NCBI GenBank assembly: GCA_001873065.1
Contig: MNYM01000050.1
Span: 49,616 to 113,615, forward strand
Origin: Flavobacteriaceae bacterium CG2_30_31_66
Lineage (GTDB): Bacteria; Bacteroidota; Bacteroidia; Flavobacteriales; Flavobacteriaceae
Direction of reading: 5' to 3'
DNA length: 64,000 nt
The notes below the pieces were generated by a model. That model searched no databases. It was not told the DNA's origin and saw only the letters and a program-made list of their open reading frames with translations. The position numbers were made by a program, and so were the translations under genes. Positions 10,792-20,852 of this stretch are shown here, piece by piece. The first letter of the stretch is position 1. Each line of letters opens with the position of its first letter.

Positions 10792-11304
10792 ATGAAGTCA
10801 GTAAAGATTATTTTAGGAATTATTTCGGTGTTTATTGTAGTTTTTTTTTCAACTGGTTTGATTATCAAAGAAACAAATTATATTACTCAAGTTTCTGTGA
10901 ACAAACCAATTATAGATGTTTTTGCAGCTTTTAATAATTTGGAAAATAAAATAAAATGGATTCCCGAAATACAATCTTATAAGGTTGTAAATGAAAACAC
11001 TGGAATAACAGGTAGCGAATATCAAATGATAATCAAAAATAAAGACCACAATGTCACCATTTCAGAACGGATTATGGCTTTTGTCCCCAATGAAAAAGTG
11101 ACTGTTTTTTATATTGCAGACAATATTTTGAAAACAAATGATTATCTTTTTACTGAAAAAAATGGTGTAACTAATATCATTTTAAACGCAACTTGCAGCA
11201 GTGATTCTTATATTTTAGCATGTATTTTTCCTTATTTTAAAAACACTTTTCAAGAACAAGACCTGTTGTATCTTACTAATTTTAAAGCTTTTATAGAGCA
11301 ATAA
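10792..11304 (+). CDS. SRPBCC-family protein
   Basis: ITQVSVNKPIIDVFAAFNNLENKIKWIPEI pattern. Confidence 0.75.
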   Translation: MKSVKIILGIISVFIVVFFSTGLIIKETNYITQVSVNKPIIDVFAAFNNLENKIKWIPEIQSYKVVNENTGITGSEYQMIIKNKDHNVTISERIMAFVPNEKVTVFYIADNILKTNDYLFTEKNGVTNIILNATCSSDSYILACIFPYFKNTFQEQDLLYLTNFKAFIEQ

Positions 11305-11315
11305 TTTCTCAAATT

Positions 11316-12353
11316 TTGATGACTGCACGTTACTTAAAATACATTCTCAATTTTAAAAATCCAAGTGGCACTTCTCGTGGAATTTTAAAAAACAAGGAAA
11401 CTTGGTTTCTAATATTGCAACATAATGATAAAATTGGTATCGGCGAAACTGGACTTTTTCGGGGTTTGAGCATTGATGATGTTCCAAATTATGAAGAAAA
11501 AATTGCTTGGACTTGCAAAAATATCAATTTGGGATTACATGTTTTATTGGATGAATTAACTCTTTTCCCTTCAATTCAATTTGGGTTAGAACAGGCTTTT
11601 TTATCTTTGAAAAGTCAAAAGCATTTTGAATTATTTCCAACAAAATTCACGAATGGAAAAGAGGCCATTGATATCAATGGTTTGATTTGGATGGGAGATA
11701 AAGAGTTTATGAAATCGCAAATCAAAGAGAAATTAAATACTGGATTTTCATGCATCAAAATGAAAATTGGTGCTATTGATTTTGATACCGAATTGAATTT
11801 ATTAGCATCCATCAGAAATGAGTTTTCTGCGAGTGAAATTACACTTAGGGTAGATGCAAATGGCGCTTTTAAGCCAAATGAAGCTCTTGAAAAACTTGAA
11901 AAATTAGCCAAATTAGACGTTCATTCTATTGAACAACCAATTAAAAATGGTCAAATTGATGAAATGGCTGATTTATGTGCAAAAACTCCTTTGCCAATTG
12001 CTTTGGATGAGGAATTGATTGGCGTTTTTACATCCGAAGAAAAACAGCAATTATTAATGACAATTCATCCACAATTTATCATTCTAAAACCAAGTTTGTT
12101 GGGAGGTTTTGCCAGTAGTTTGGAATGGATTACTTTAGCGGAACAAAATAATTGTGGTTGGTGGATAACCTCTGCTTTAGAGAGTAATGTTGGTTTGAAT
12201 GCGATTGCGCAATTCACGTATCACTTGAAAAATCCTTTGCCACAGGGGTTAGGAACAGGAAGTTTATTTACCAATAATTTTGACAGTCCTTTAGAAATTA
12301 AAAATGGACAATTGCATTACAACAAATCACTAAACTGGGAATTTAATTTATAA
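11316..12353 (+). CDS. menC: o-succinylbenzoate synthase
   Basis: Enolase superfamily: CIKMKIG, RVDANGAF, SIEQPI, ALDEEL, ILKPSLLGG. Confidence 0.9.
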   Translation: MMTARYLKYILNFKNPSGTSRGILKNKETWFLILQHNDKIGIGETGLFRGLSIDDVPNYEEKIAWTCKNINLGLHVLLDELTLFPSIQFGLEQAFLSLKSQKHFELFPTKFTNGKEAIDINGLIWMGDKEFMKSQIKEKLNTGFSCIKMKIGAIDFDTELNLLASIRNEFSASEITLRVDANGAFKPNEALEKLEKLAKLDVHSIEQPIKNGQIDEMADLCAKTPLPIALDEELIGVFTSEEKQQLLMTIHPQFIILKPSLLGGFASSLEWITLAEQNNCGWWITSALESNVGLNAIAQFTYHLKNPLPQGLGTGSLFTNNFDSPLEIKNGQLHYNKSLNWEFNL

Positions 12354-12355
12354 AA

Positions 12356-13282
12356 ATGAATTATATACAACAAGGGTATACTGGAAAATTAGGAATGTGG
12401 AAATATTTATTACTTTCTGTTTTTTTCTTCGGATTTATGGGATTGAATCTATTATTAACTTTTTTGGTTGATATTGATATAGAACAAATCATGAAAGATC
12501 AAATTGCTAAAAAAGGTAGCAATCGTTTTTTATTTGAAAACTTAATTCCTTTTGCAATTGGTTTAGGAGGTGTATTTTTTTGGGTAAAATATGTTCATAA
12601 TCAACGAATTAGAACATTGACCACTTCACGAAAAAAAATAGATTGGAAACGTATTTTTTTTGCTTTTTCTTTGTGGGGATTTATCACCGCTTTGTTTATT
12701 TTTATTGATTATCAAGTGTCTCCTAAAGACTATATTATTGATTTTCAATTAGAACCCTTTTTATTTTTGGTATTGATTGCTGTTTTACTGATTCCTTTGC
12801 AAACCAGTTTTGAAGAATATCTTTTCAGAGGATATTTGATGCAAGGCATTGGAATTACTGTGAAAAACCGATGGATTCCTTTGATTTTTACTTCTGTAAT
12901 TTTTGGATTGTTGCACATAGCAAATCCTGAAGTTGAAAAATTGGGCTATGAGATTTTAGTATATTATATAGGTACAGGATTTTTTCTTGGAATTCTCACG
13001 TTGATGGATGAAGGTTTGGAGTTGGCAATTGGTTTTCATGCGGCAAATAATTTGATTACGGCTTTATTGGTTACTTCAAGTTGGACCGCCTTTCAAACCA
13101 ATTCGATATTGATTGATGTTTCAACGCCAACCATAGGTGCAGACGTTTATGTGCCGGTTTTTATTGTTTTTCCTATTTTGTTATTCATCTTTTCTAAGAA
13201 ATATGGATGGACAAATTGGAAAGAAAAACTCACAGGAAAAATAGAAAAACCTAAAGATGCCAAAGAACCTGATTTTTTTTGA
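12356..13282 (+). CDS. CPBP-family intramembrane metalloprotease
   Basis: EEYLFRGYLMQG motif 1, FGLLHIANPE, GFHAANN. Confidence 0.9.
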   Translation: MNYIQQGYTGKLGMWKYLLLSVFFFGFMGLNLLLTFLVDIDIEQIMKDQIAKKGSNRFLFENLIPFAIGLGGVFFWVKYVHNQRIRTLTTSRKKIDWKRIFFAFSLWGFITALFIFIDYQVSPKDYIIDFQLEPFLFLVLIAVLLIPLQTSFEEYLFRGYLMQGIGITVKNRWIPLIFTSVIFGLLHIANPEVEKLGYEILVYYIGTGFFLGILTLMDEGLELAIGFHAANNLITALLVTSSWTAFQTNSILIDVSTPTIGADVYVPVFIVFPILLFIFSKKYGWTNWKEKLTGKIEKPKDAKEPDFF

Positions 13283-13294
13283 AATTAATCATTC

Positions 13295-14362
13295 ATGAAA
13301 AATCCTTATCATAAAGAATTCAAACTAAATAATTTTCATTTTTCTTCGACTGAAGAGATTTTGATTTATGCCTCAGAAATTTCTGAAGAAATGCACTCTT
13401 TTTTGAAAAATTGGTTTTCTGATCAAGAAACTATTTCTCTACAAACTTCTGGTTCAACTGGCGTTCCAAAAACCATTGCATTGAGAAAAGAATTTATGGT
13501 AAATTCTGCTCTAGCAACTGCCAATTATTTTCATTTACCTCAAAAAACCAAGGCATTACTTTGTTTGCCAATCACTTATATTGCAGGAAAAATGATGTTG
13601 ATTCGTGCGCTTACTTTAGGTTGGCATTTAGATGTTATTAAAACGACTTCAAAACCCTTGGTTGGGATTTCAAAAAAATATGATTTTTCGGCAATGGTTC
13701 CTTTGCAACTTGAAAATTCTTTGGAAAATTTACACTTTATAAAAAAACTAATTGTTGGTGGAGGAGTGATTTCAAATCAATTGCAAGAAAAACTACAAAC
13801 TGCTGATTGTAAAGTTTTTGCAACATTTGGAATGACTGAAAGCATCACTCATATTGCAGTTAAAAAACTCAATCATTACAAAAAAATTCCAACTTTTTAT
13901 GAAGTGTTACCAACTATAAATATTTACACAGACAACAGAAATTGTTTGGTAATTGAGGCTAAAAATATTTCAGAAAAAGTACTTTTCACGAATGATGTTG
14001 TGCAACTTACCTCAAAAAATAAATTTGATTGGTTAGGACGATTTGATAATGTGATTAATTCTGGTGGGATAAAATTACATCCCGAAAAAGTAGAAGAAAA
14101 GTTATCAAAAGTGATTGAAAATTGCTTTTTTGTGGCAGGAATTCCTGATGAAAAATTGGGTCAAAAATTAATTTTAGTTATTAAAAAAGAGGTAGATACT
14201 GATAATCAGCAATTTTTGAAAGAAATTTTTTCAAAAATCAGAGGTTTAAAATCGCTCTCAAGATTTGAAATTCCAAAAGAAATTTATTTTTTAGATAATT
14301 TTATTGAGACAAGTTCTGGAAAAATTCAACGAAAGGAAACAATTCATCTAATTAATTTCTGA
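13295..14362 (+). CDS. menE: o-succinylbenzoate-CoA ligase-like AMP-binding enzyme
   Basis: TSGSTGVPK, FGMTESITH, GRFDNVINSGGIKLHPEKVE, SSGKIQRK. Confidence 0.88.
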   Translation: MKNPYHKEFKLNNFHFSSTEEILIYASEISEEMHSFLKNWFSDQETISLQTSGSTGVPKTIALRKEFMVNSALATANYFHLPQKTKALLCLPITYIAGKMMLIRALTLGWHLDVIKTTSKPLVGISKKYDFSAMVPLQLENSLENLHFIKKLIVGGGVISNQLQEKLQTADCKVFATFGMTESITHIAVKKLNHYKKIPTFYEVLPTINIYTDNRNCLVIEAKNISEKVLFTNDVVQLTSKNKFDWLGRFDNVINSGGIKLHPEKVEEKLSKVIENCFFVAGIPDEKLGQKLILVIKKEVDTDNQQFLKEIFSKIRGLKSLSRFEIPKEIYFLDNFIETSSGKIQRKETIHLINF

Positions 14363-14370
14363 GAAAATTA

Positions 14371-15021
14371 TTACCTAAAAAGCAATTCTAAAGTTAAAGA
14401 ATCTAAATATCCGTCAGCCATTAAGCCATTTTTTTCTTCAAATTTTTTAATTGCATTTAAAGTTTCAATTCTATAAACACCGTCAATTTTAATTTCATCA
14501 CCCAATGCAACCAACCTTTTTTGAACTTCAAAAATAATAGTATTTTTTTCTCCATTATACAATTGAATGTTAGGAGTAAACAGTTTTTTGATACTTTCGA
14601 AAGTGTTTTTTTGAGTTAAATCTTCTACACTCATACCAGAATTTTCAAGAATTTCAATGTCTTGATTTGACATTCCTTGAGATTTTAATTTAAAAGAGTT
14701 TTCGAGAATAGCACCAAAATAATGCACGTTTGCCAGCTTTTTTGCATATTCTTTAACGGCAATTTGTGTTTCCAAATCGTCATTTTTAGGAGCTCTAACA
14801 TCAATAGAATTTGCGGTCCACTGTAATTTTGTATAAGAATTCAAAGTTTCAATAGCTTCATAATAGCTCATTAACAAAGTTTGGTTGTGATATTGAAGGT
14901 CAATTTTTTTAGTTGTTTTGTAATCAATTTCAGGAGAATTAAATCTCTTATATTGACTATATTTCCCATAACCAATCAAAATAACAATGACAAGCAATAA
15001 AAAAATAATAATTTGTTTCAT
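14371..15021 (-). CDS. Peptidoglycan-binding domain protein
   Basis: N-terminal TM; C-terminal VQKRLVALGDEIKIDGVYRIETLNAIKKFEEKNGL. Confidence 0.75.
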   Translation of the reverse strand: MKQIIIFLLLVIVILIGYGKYSQYKRFNSPEIDYKTTKKIDLQYHNQTLLMSYYEAIETLNSYTKLQWTANSIDVRAPKNDDLETQIAVKEYAKKLANVHYFGAILENSFKLKSQGMSNQDIEILENSGMSVEDLTQKNTFESIKKLFTPNIQLYNGEKNTIIFEVQKRLVALGDEIKIDGVYRIETLNAIKKFEEKNGLMADGYLDSLTLELLFR

Positions 15022-15088
15022 AATAAAGCTTTGGAATCAAGACAAATGTAATAAAGTTTGTAAATCAGTTCATATTTTAATATTAAAT

Positions 15089-15775
15089 TTAAAAACCATT
15101 GGCAATTTTTTCAAGATCGTTTTTGTTAATGATTATAATGTTTTTGCCTTTAAAACCAATTGATTTATTTTTTTTAAATTCTGATAGTAATCGAATTGCA
15201 GATTCAGTAGCCGTTCCAATAATATTTGCGATATCTTCTCTAGAAAGCTGAATATCAATAGCCCCAATTTCATTTACACCAAATTTCGTTTGAAGTTTTA
15301 GAAGCGTTTCTGCCAAACGCTGTTTGACACTTTTTTGAGCCATATCAACAATTAAATTGTCGGAATTTTTCAAAGAAGATGCCATTGTTTTTAAAATATC
15401 CATTGTAAAAGCGGGATTTTTTTCTAAATCTCTCACAATTTCGTCTCTTGGTATAAAACACACTTCCATATCTTCTAAAGCAATTGCATTTAAATTAGAA
15501 ACTTCTTCAGAAATTAAACTTCTTTCACCTATCAAATCACCCCGTTTTATGATGTTTATAATTTGATTTTTGCCATTTTCACTCATTTTAGAAATTTTAC
15601 ATACACCATCTTTGATGCAGTAAACTCCGTTTAAGTAGTCACCTTCTTCAAAAATAGGTTCTCCCTTTTTTATAATTTTTGAGGTTTTGCAGTTGCTCAT
15701 TCTCATTAAATCCTCTTTAGAAAGGTGTTTTAAAGAATTAAACTGACGTACAATACACTGATCGCATTTGCTCAT
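15089..15775 (-). CDS. Crp/Fnr-family regulator, FNR-like
   Basis: cNMP-type barrel, HTH (LSREDIANIIGTATESAIRLLSEF), N-terminal CDQC and VCFIP Cys. Confidence 0.9.
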   Translation of the reverse strand: MSKCDQCIVRQFNSLKHLSKEDLMRMSNCKTSKIIKKGEPIFEEGDYLNGVYCIKDGVCKISKMSENGKNQIINIIKRGDLIGERSLISEEVSNLNAIALEDMEVCFIPRDEIVRDLEKNPAFTMDILKTMASSLKNSDNLIVDMAQKSVKQRLAETLLKLQTKFGVNEIGAIDIQLSREDIANIIGTATESAIRLLSEFKKNKSIGFKGKNIIIINKNDLEKIANGF

Positions 15776-15816
15776 TAATCCATATTATTTTGTGCCTTTT
15801 CAAAGATATAGAAAAT

Positions 15817-15830
15817 GTGACAAAAATCAT
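15817..15830. promoter_or_regulatory. Putative Crp/Fnr-type operator GTGAC-N4-ATCAT
   Basis: GTGACAAAAATCAT in the ccoI/Crp-Fnr divergent region; centre is 36.5 bp upstream of the G of a downstream TTTG box (15857-15860). Confidence 0.55.
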
Positions 15831-15880
15831 ATTTTATTTGCAACAGAATTTAGAAATTTGCGCCCGGCAAACGAGCAAAA

Positions 15881-18253
15881 ATGAAAACTACACAATGTTA
15901 CCACTGTGGAGATTCTTGTAATGATTCTTTAATTGAAAAAGATGGAAAAAATTTCTGTTGTAATGGTTGTAAAACTGTCTATGAAATTTTTTCCGAAAAT
16001 GATTTAACCTGTTATTATGATTTTCAAGAAAACCCTGGTGCAATTCCTATTGAAATCATAGGGAAATATGATTTTTTAGACAATCCAAAAATCGCTGAAA
16101 AATTGTTGGAATTTGATGATGAAACAATTCAAATTATAACGCTTTTTATACCTCATATTCACTGTAGTTCGTGTATTTGGGTGTTAGAAAATCTGCATAA
16201 ATTAAACTCAAGAATAGTTTCTTCACAAGTTGATTTTCCAAAGAAAACGGTTAGAATAACGTATCATGCTAAAGAAATATCGTTAAAAGAAATAGTATTA
16301 CTTTCAAGTTCAATAGGTTATGAGCCATATATTAGTTTGGAAGATTACGAATCTGGAAAAAAAACTGTTGACCGAAGTTTGATTTATAAATTGGGAATTG
16401 CTGGTTTTGCATTTGGAAATGTGATGTTTTTATCATTTCCAGAATATTTTGAAGTATCAGAATTTTGGTTAGATCAGTATAAAAATATTTTTCGCTGGTT
16501 GATGTTTGTTTTTTCACTACCAGTAGTTTTTTATTCAGGAAGTGGTTATTTTATTGCTGCATATAAAGGTTTACGATCTAAAATTTTAAATATTGATGTG
16601 CCAATTGCACTTGGAATTTCAGTATTGTTCATCAGAAGTTTTATTGAAATTTTGTTTGATTTAGGAACAGGTTTTTTTGACAGTTTGACAGGTTTGGTAT
16701 TTTTCTTGTTGGTAGGAAAGTTTTTTCAGCAAAAAACTTATAATTTTTTGTCTTTTGAACGTGATTTTAAATCCTATTTTCCAATTGCAGTGACTAAAAT
16801 TTTATCAAACAGAAAAGAAGAAAATGTACAAATTTATGAGGTAAAAAAAGGTGATAGATTGCTCATTAGAAATCAAGAATTAATCCCTGTGGATGGTATT
16901 TTGATCAATGGAAATGCACAAATTGACTATAGTTTTGTGACGGGTGAAGCAGTTCCAATTTCAAAAAAATCTGGTGATAAATTATTTGCAGGAGGAAAAC
17001 AGCTTTCTGGAATTTTAGAAATGGAGGTATTACATTCTGTTTCGCAAAGTTATTTGACGCAATTGTGGGGCAATGATGTTTTTAAAAAAGATAAAAATTC
17101 TCACTTCAAAACGATTACAGATACCATCAGTAAAAACTTCACCATTTTTGTGTTGAGTATTGCAATTCTATCAACTTCATATTGGTTGTTCTTTGACACT
17201 TCAAAAGCATTGAATGTCTTTACAGCCGTATTAATTATTGCCTGTCCTTGTGCAATTGCATTGGCAGCACCTTTTACTTTGGGAAATATGTTACGTATTT
17301 TTGGAAAAAAGAAATTTTATCTCAAAAACGCCACAGTAATTGAACAATTAGCAACCATCAATTTGATTGTTTTCGACAAAACTGGAACACTTACTACAAG
17401 CAAAGAAAATAGTATTTTATATAGTGGAAAAGATTTAAATAATCAAGAAAAACAACTTTTGAAAAGTACTTTACGAATCTCTAATCATCCTTTGAGTAGA
17501 GCTTTATATGATAGTATTTTAGATATTGATACTGTGAATATTATTTATTTTAAAGAAATAATTGGAAAAGGAATTGAAGTTCAATATAATGAATTTTTTT
17601 TGAAAGTAGGCTCAGCTTCATTTGTAAATTATATCGAAGATGATAAATTATTTGAAACAGCTGTTCATGTGAGTTTTAATAATGAATACAAAGGAAAATT
17701 TGTGATTAAAAATGCTTATAGAAAAGGATTAAAATCATTATTTAATTCTTTAAAAAACACTTTTGATCTGGCAATAGTTTCAGGAGATAATTCAGGAGAA
17801 AAAGAATATTTGTCAGAAATTCTACCAGAAAATACCACCTTACTTTTCAATAAAAAACCCGAAGATAAATTGAATATTGTAGCTGATTTTCAGTTAAAAG
17901 ATAAAAAAGTAGCTATGATTGGAGATGGTTTAAATGATGCTGGTGCACTTGCGAAAAGCGAGGTTGGAATAGCACTTTCAGAAAATATCAACGTATTTTC
18001 ACCAGCTTGCGATGCCATTTTGGATGCAAGTCAGTTTCAACAAATTGATCGTTTTTTATGGGCGTCAAAAAAAGCCATAAAAATTATAAAATATTGTTTC
18101 ATACTTTCACTTTGTTATAATATTGTAGGACTGTATTTTGCGGTAACAGGACAATTAATCCCAGTAATTGCAGCAATTTTAATGCCATTAAGTTCCATAA
18201 GTATTGTTATCTTTACAAGTATTGCAACCAATTTGGTTGGAAAAAAATTATAA
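15881..18253 (+). CDS. ccoI: Heavy-metal P-type ATPase, cbb3 oxidase assembly (CcoI/FixI)
   Basis: Cys-rich N-terminus, [27 protein letters not shown]. Confidence 0.93.
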   Translation: MKTTQCYHCGDSCNDSLIEKDGKNFCCNGCKTVYEIFSENDLTCYYDFQENPGAIPIEIIGKYDFLDNPKIAEKLLEFDDETIQIITLFIPHIHCSSCIWVLENLHKLNSRIVSSQVDFPKKTVRITYHAKEISLKEIVLLSSSIGYEPYISLEDYESGKKTVDRSLIYKLGIAGFAFGNVMFLSFPEYFEVSEFWLDQYKNIFRWLMFVFSLPVVFYSGSGYFIAAYKGLRSKILNIDVPIALGISVLFIRSFIEILFDLGTGFFDSLTGLVFFLLVGKFFQQKTYNFLSFERDFKSYFPIAVTKILSNRKEENVQIYEVKKGDRLLIRNQELIPVDGILINGNAQIDYSFVTGEAVPISKKSGDKLFAGGKQLSGILEMEVLHSVSQSYLTQLWGNDVFKKDKNSHFKTITDTISKNFTIFVLSIAILSTSYWLFFDTSKALNVFTAVLIIACPCAIALAAPFTLGNMLRIFGKKKFYLKNATVIEQLATINLIVFDKTGTLTTSKENSILYSGKDLNNQEKQLLKSTLRISNHPLSRALYDSILDIDTVNIIYFKEIIGKGIEVQYNEFFLKVGSASFVNYIEDDKLFETAVHVSFNNEYKGKFVIKNAYRKGLKSLFNSLKNTFDLAIVSGDNSGEKEYLSEILPENTTLLFNKKPEDKLNIVADFQLKDKKVAMIGDGLNDAGALAKSEVGIALSENINVFSPACDAILDASQFQQIDRFLWASKKAIKIIKYCFILSLCYNIVGLYFAVTGQLIPVIAAILMPLSSISIVIFTSIATNLVGKKL

Positions 18254-18257
18254 AATT

Positions 18258-18959
18258 ATGAGTATTCACATTCAAGCCAAAAAAGGGCAAATAGCAGCAA
18301 CAGTTTTGTTGCCTGGAGATCCAATGAGAGCAAAATGGATCGCAGATACATTTTTAGAAGACGCTTTTCAATACAATGATGTTCGTGGAATGTTGGGTTT
18401 TACAGGAGCGTATAAAGGGAAAAAAGTGTCAGTTCAAGGAACAGGAATGGGCATTCCATCAACGTTGATTTATTGTCACGAATTGATTACAGAGTATGAT
18501 GTAAAAAATTTGATTAGAGTAGGTTCAGCAGGCTCTTATCAGAATGAAATTAATCTTAGAGATATTGTAATTGCGATGGCTGCTTCCACTAATTCTGGCT
18601 TGAATACCATTCGTTTTAATGGAGCTGATTTTGCACCAACTGCAAGTTTTATGTTGTTTCAAAAAGCCATTGAAATTGCAAAACAAAAAAATATTCCCGT
18701 AAAAGCAGGAGGCATTTTAAGTTCAGATGAATTTTATGCAGACGATTTTAATTCTTACAAAAAATGGGCAGATTATGGGGTTTTGTGCGTTGAAATGGAA
18801 ACATCCGGATTATATACAATTGCGGCTAAGCACCAAGTAAATGCCCTTTCTATTCTAACTATTTCTGATAATTTGGTCACTAAAGAACGAACAACAGCTG
18901 AAGAAAGAGAGCAAACATTCAAAGAAATGATTGAAATTGCCTTAGAATTGGCCTTATAA
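18258..18959 (+). CDS. deoD: Purine-nucleoside phosphorylase
   Basis: [29 protein letters not shown]...; ATG at 18258, track start 18204 is an extension. Confidence 0.93.
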   Translation: MSIHIQAKKGQIAATVLLPGDPMRAKWIADTFLEDAFQYNDVRGMLGFTGAYKGKKVSVQGTGMGIPSTLIYCHELITEYDVKNLIRVGSAGSYQNEINLRDIVIAMAASTNSGLNTIRFNGADFAPTASFMLFQKAIEIAKQKNIPVKAGGILSSDEFYADDFNSYKKWADYGVLCVEMETSGLYTIAAKHQVNALSILTISDNLVTKERTTAEEREQTFKEMIEIALELAL

Positions 18960-18982
18960 TTTTGAAAACTAAACCTAATAAA

Positions 18983-20344
18983 ATGACATCACTTATTCAA
19001 AAATACAACGTTCCTGGCCCAAGATACACGAGTTATCCAACAGTGCCTTTTTGGGATTCGGCTAATTTTTCAAAAGAAAAATGGTTGGACACTTTTAAAA
19101 ATTCATTCGTTGAAAGTAATCAATCAGAGGGGATAAGTGTGTATATTCATTTACCTTTTTGTGAGAGTTTGTGCACGTTTTGTGCCTGTCATAAACACAT
19201 CACCAAACGTCATGAAGTAGAAGATGAATACCTAATGTCAGTGTTACAAGAATGGAATTTATACCTTGGTTTGATGGATGAAAAGCCCATAATCAAAGAA
19301 TTGCATTTAGGAGGAGGAACACCTACTTTTTTTTCTGAAAAAAACTTAGCTTATCTATTAAACGGAATTTTTGAAAAATCATTGAAACATCAAAATTCCG
19401 AATTTAGTTTTGAAGGTCACCCAAATAATACCACTGAAGCTCATTTGCAAACATTATATGATTTAGGATTTAGAAGAGTGAGTTTTGGTGTACAAGATTA
19501 TAACCAAAAAGTACAAGAAGCCATTCACAGAATTCAACCTTTCGAAAAGGTTAAAAAAGTTACAAATTTGGCAAGAAAAATAGGGTATACTTCCATTAGT
19601 CATGATTTGATTTTTGGATTGCCTTTTCAAACAAAAGAAAATATTGTTGATACAATTACGAAAACGAAAACCCTTCAACCCGATAGAATTTCATTTTACA
19701 GTTACGCTCATGTGCCCTGGGTAAAAGGAGTTGGACAACGTGGTTTTGATGAAAAAGATTTGCCGAAAGATGATCAAAAAAGGGATTTATATGAAATTGG
19801 AAAACAACTTTTTTCTGAGTTAGGATATGAAGAAATTGGGATGGATCATTTTGCTTTAAAATCTGACGGATTGTTTTTAGCAACAGAAAATCACACATTG
19901 CATAGAAATTTTATGGGTTATACTGCCAATAAAACACAATTGATGATTGGTTTGGGAATGTCTGCAATTTCTGACTCTTGGTATGGTTTTGCACAAAATG
20001 TAAAATCAGTAAAAGAATACCAACACATTGTTGCGAATGGCGAAATTCCCATATTCAGAGGTCACATTTTGACAAATGAAGATATTGTAGTGCGTAAACA
20101 CATTTTGAATATGATGTGCAAATTCGAAACTTCTTGGGCAAAAAAGGAAACTCAAATTCAAAATATTGAAGTTCATTTGAGCCAATTAGATGAATTAATC
20201 AAAGACGGATTAGTTATCCTCAAAGAAAATTCATTGGAAATTCCTGAGCACGCAAGACCTTTTGTGCGAAATATTTGCATGGCTTTTGATAAAAAATTAG
20301 TCGAAGAAACAGGAAATAAAAGACTATTTTCACAAACCATTTAG
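18983..20344 (+). CDS. hemN: Oxygen-independent coproporphyrinogen III oxidase
   Basis: YTSYPTVPFW, CESLCTFCACH radical-SAM motif; in-frame TTG alternative start at 18962. Confidence 0.93.
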   Translation: MTSLIQKYNVPGPRYTSYPTVPFWDSANFSKEKWLDTFKNSFVESNQSEGISVYIHLPFCESLCTFCACHKHITKRHEVEDEYLMSVLQEWNLYLGLMDEKPIIKELHLGGGTPTFFSEKNLAYLLNGIFEKSLKHQNSEFSFEGHPNNTTEAHLQTLYDLGFRRVSFGVQDYNQKVQEAIHRIQPFEKVKKVTNLARKIGYTSISHDLIFGLPFQTKENIVDTITKTKTLQPDRISFYSYAHVPWVKGVGQRGFDEKDLPKDDQKRDLYEIGKQLFSELGYEEIGMDHFALKSDGLFLATENHTLHRNFMGYTANKTQLMIGLGMSAISDSWYGFAQNVKSVKEYQHIVANGEIPIFRGHILTNEDIVVRKHILNMMCKFETSWAKKETQIQNIEVHLSQLDELIKDGLVILKENSLEIPEHARPFVRNICMAFDKKLVEETGNKRLFSQTI

Positions 20345-20599
20345 TCGGAAATATTTCTTTTCGAATATGTTTAAAATTGTCTCTAAAAAATTTTGAGATT
20401 TAAAATTAATATTTAATTTTATGAAAATTTTAAGAAAATTTATTTTTTTAAAATTTTAATCGATGCAATCTAAGTGATTCAGTTTGTATTGAAATAGTTC
20501 AGTAAATATGTTAAAAGAGAATTACCTTCTTGATAGTAAATTGTAGTTTCAATCCATTTTCATCCAAAGTTTTTCTTTTTTAAACAAAAAAATATGAAT

Positions 20600-20613
20600 A
20601 TGACAAATGTCAT
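20600..20613. promoter_or_regulatory. Putative Crp/Fnr-type operator ATGACA-AA-TGTCAT
   Basis: Perfect 6-bp inverted repeat; centre 36.5 bp upstream of the last base of TATTTTTG (20636-20643), a Bacteroidetes -7 match. Confidence 0.6.
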
Positions 20614-20668
20614 GTTTTATAATACTCGTCAAAGGTATTTTTGACACATAAAATCTATCAGGCAAGAT

Positions 20669-20830
20669 ATGAGCGTAATTTATCTACTACTTTCAATTAG
20701 TATAATTGTTGCATTGGTTTTTTTAGCTGTATTTATTTATGCAGTAAAAAAAGGTCAATATGATGATACTTATACTCCTTCTGTCAGAATGTTGTTTGAT
20801 GACGAACTAGTGAAAACCAAGAAAAAATAA
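20669..20830 (+). CDS. ccoS: cbb3-type cytochrome oxidase assembly protein CcoS (53 aa)
   Basis: MSVIYLLLSISIIVALVFLAVFIYAVKKGQYDDTYTPSVRMLFDDELVKTKKK; below the ORF-track length cutoff. Confidence 0.9.
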   Translation: MSVIYLLLSISIIVALVFLAVFIYAVKKGQYDDTYTPSVRMLFDDELVKTKKK

Positions 20831-20852
20831 CTAAAAACTAATTATTAAATTT

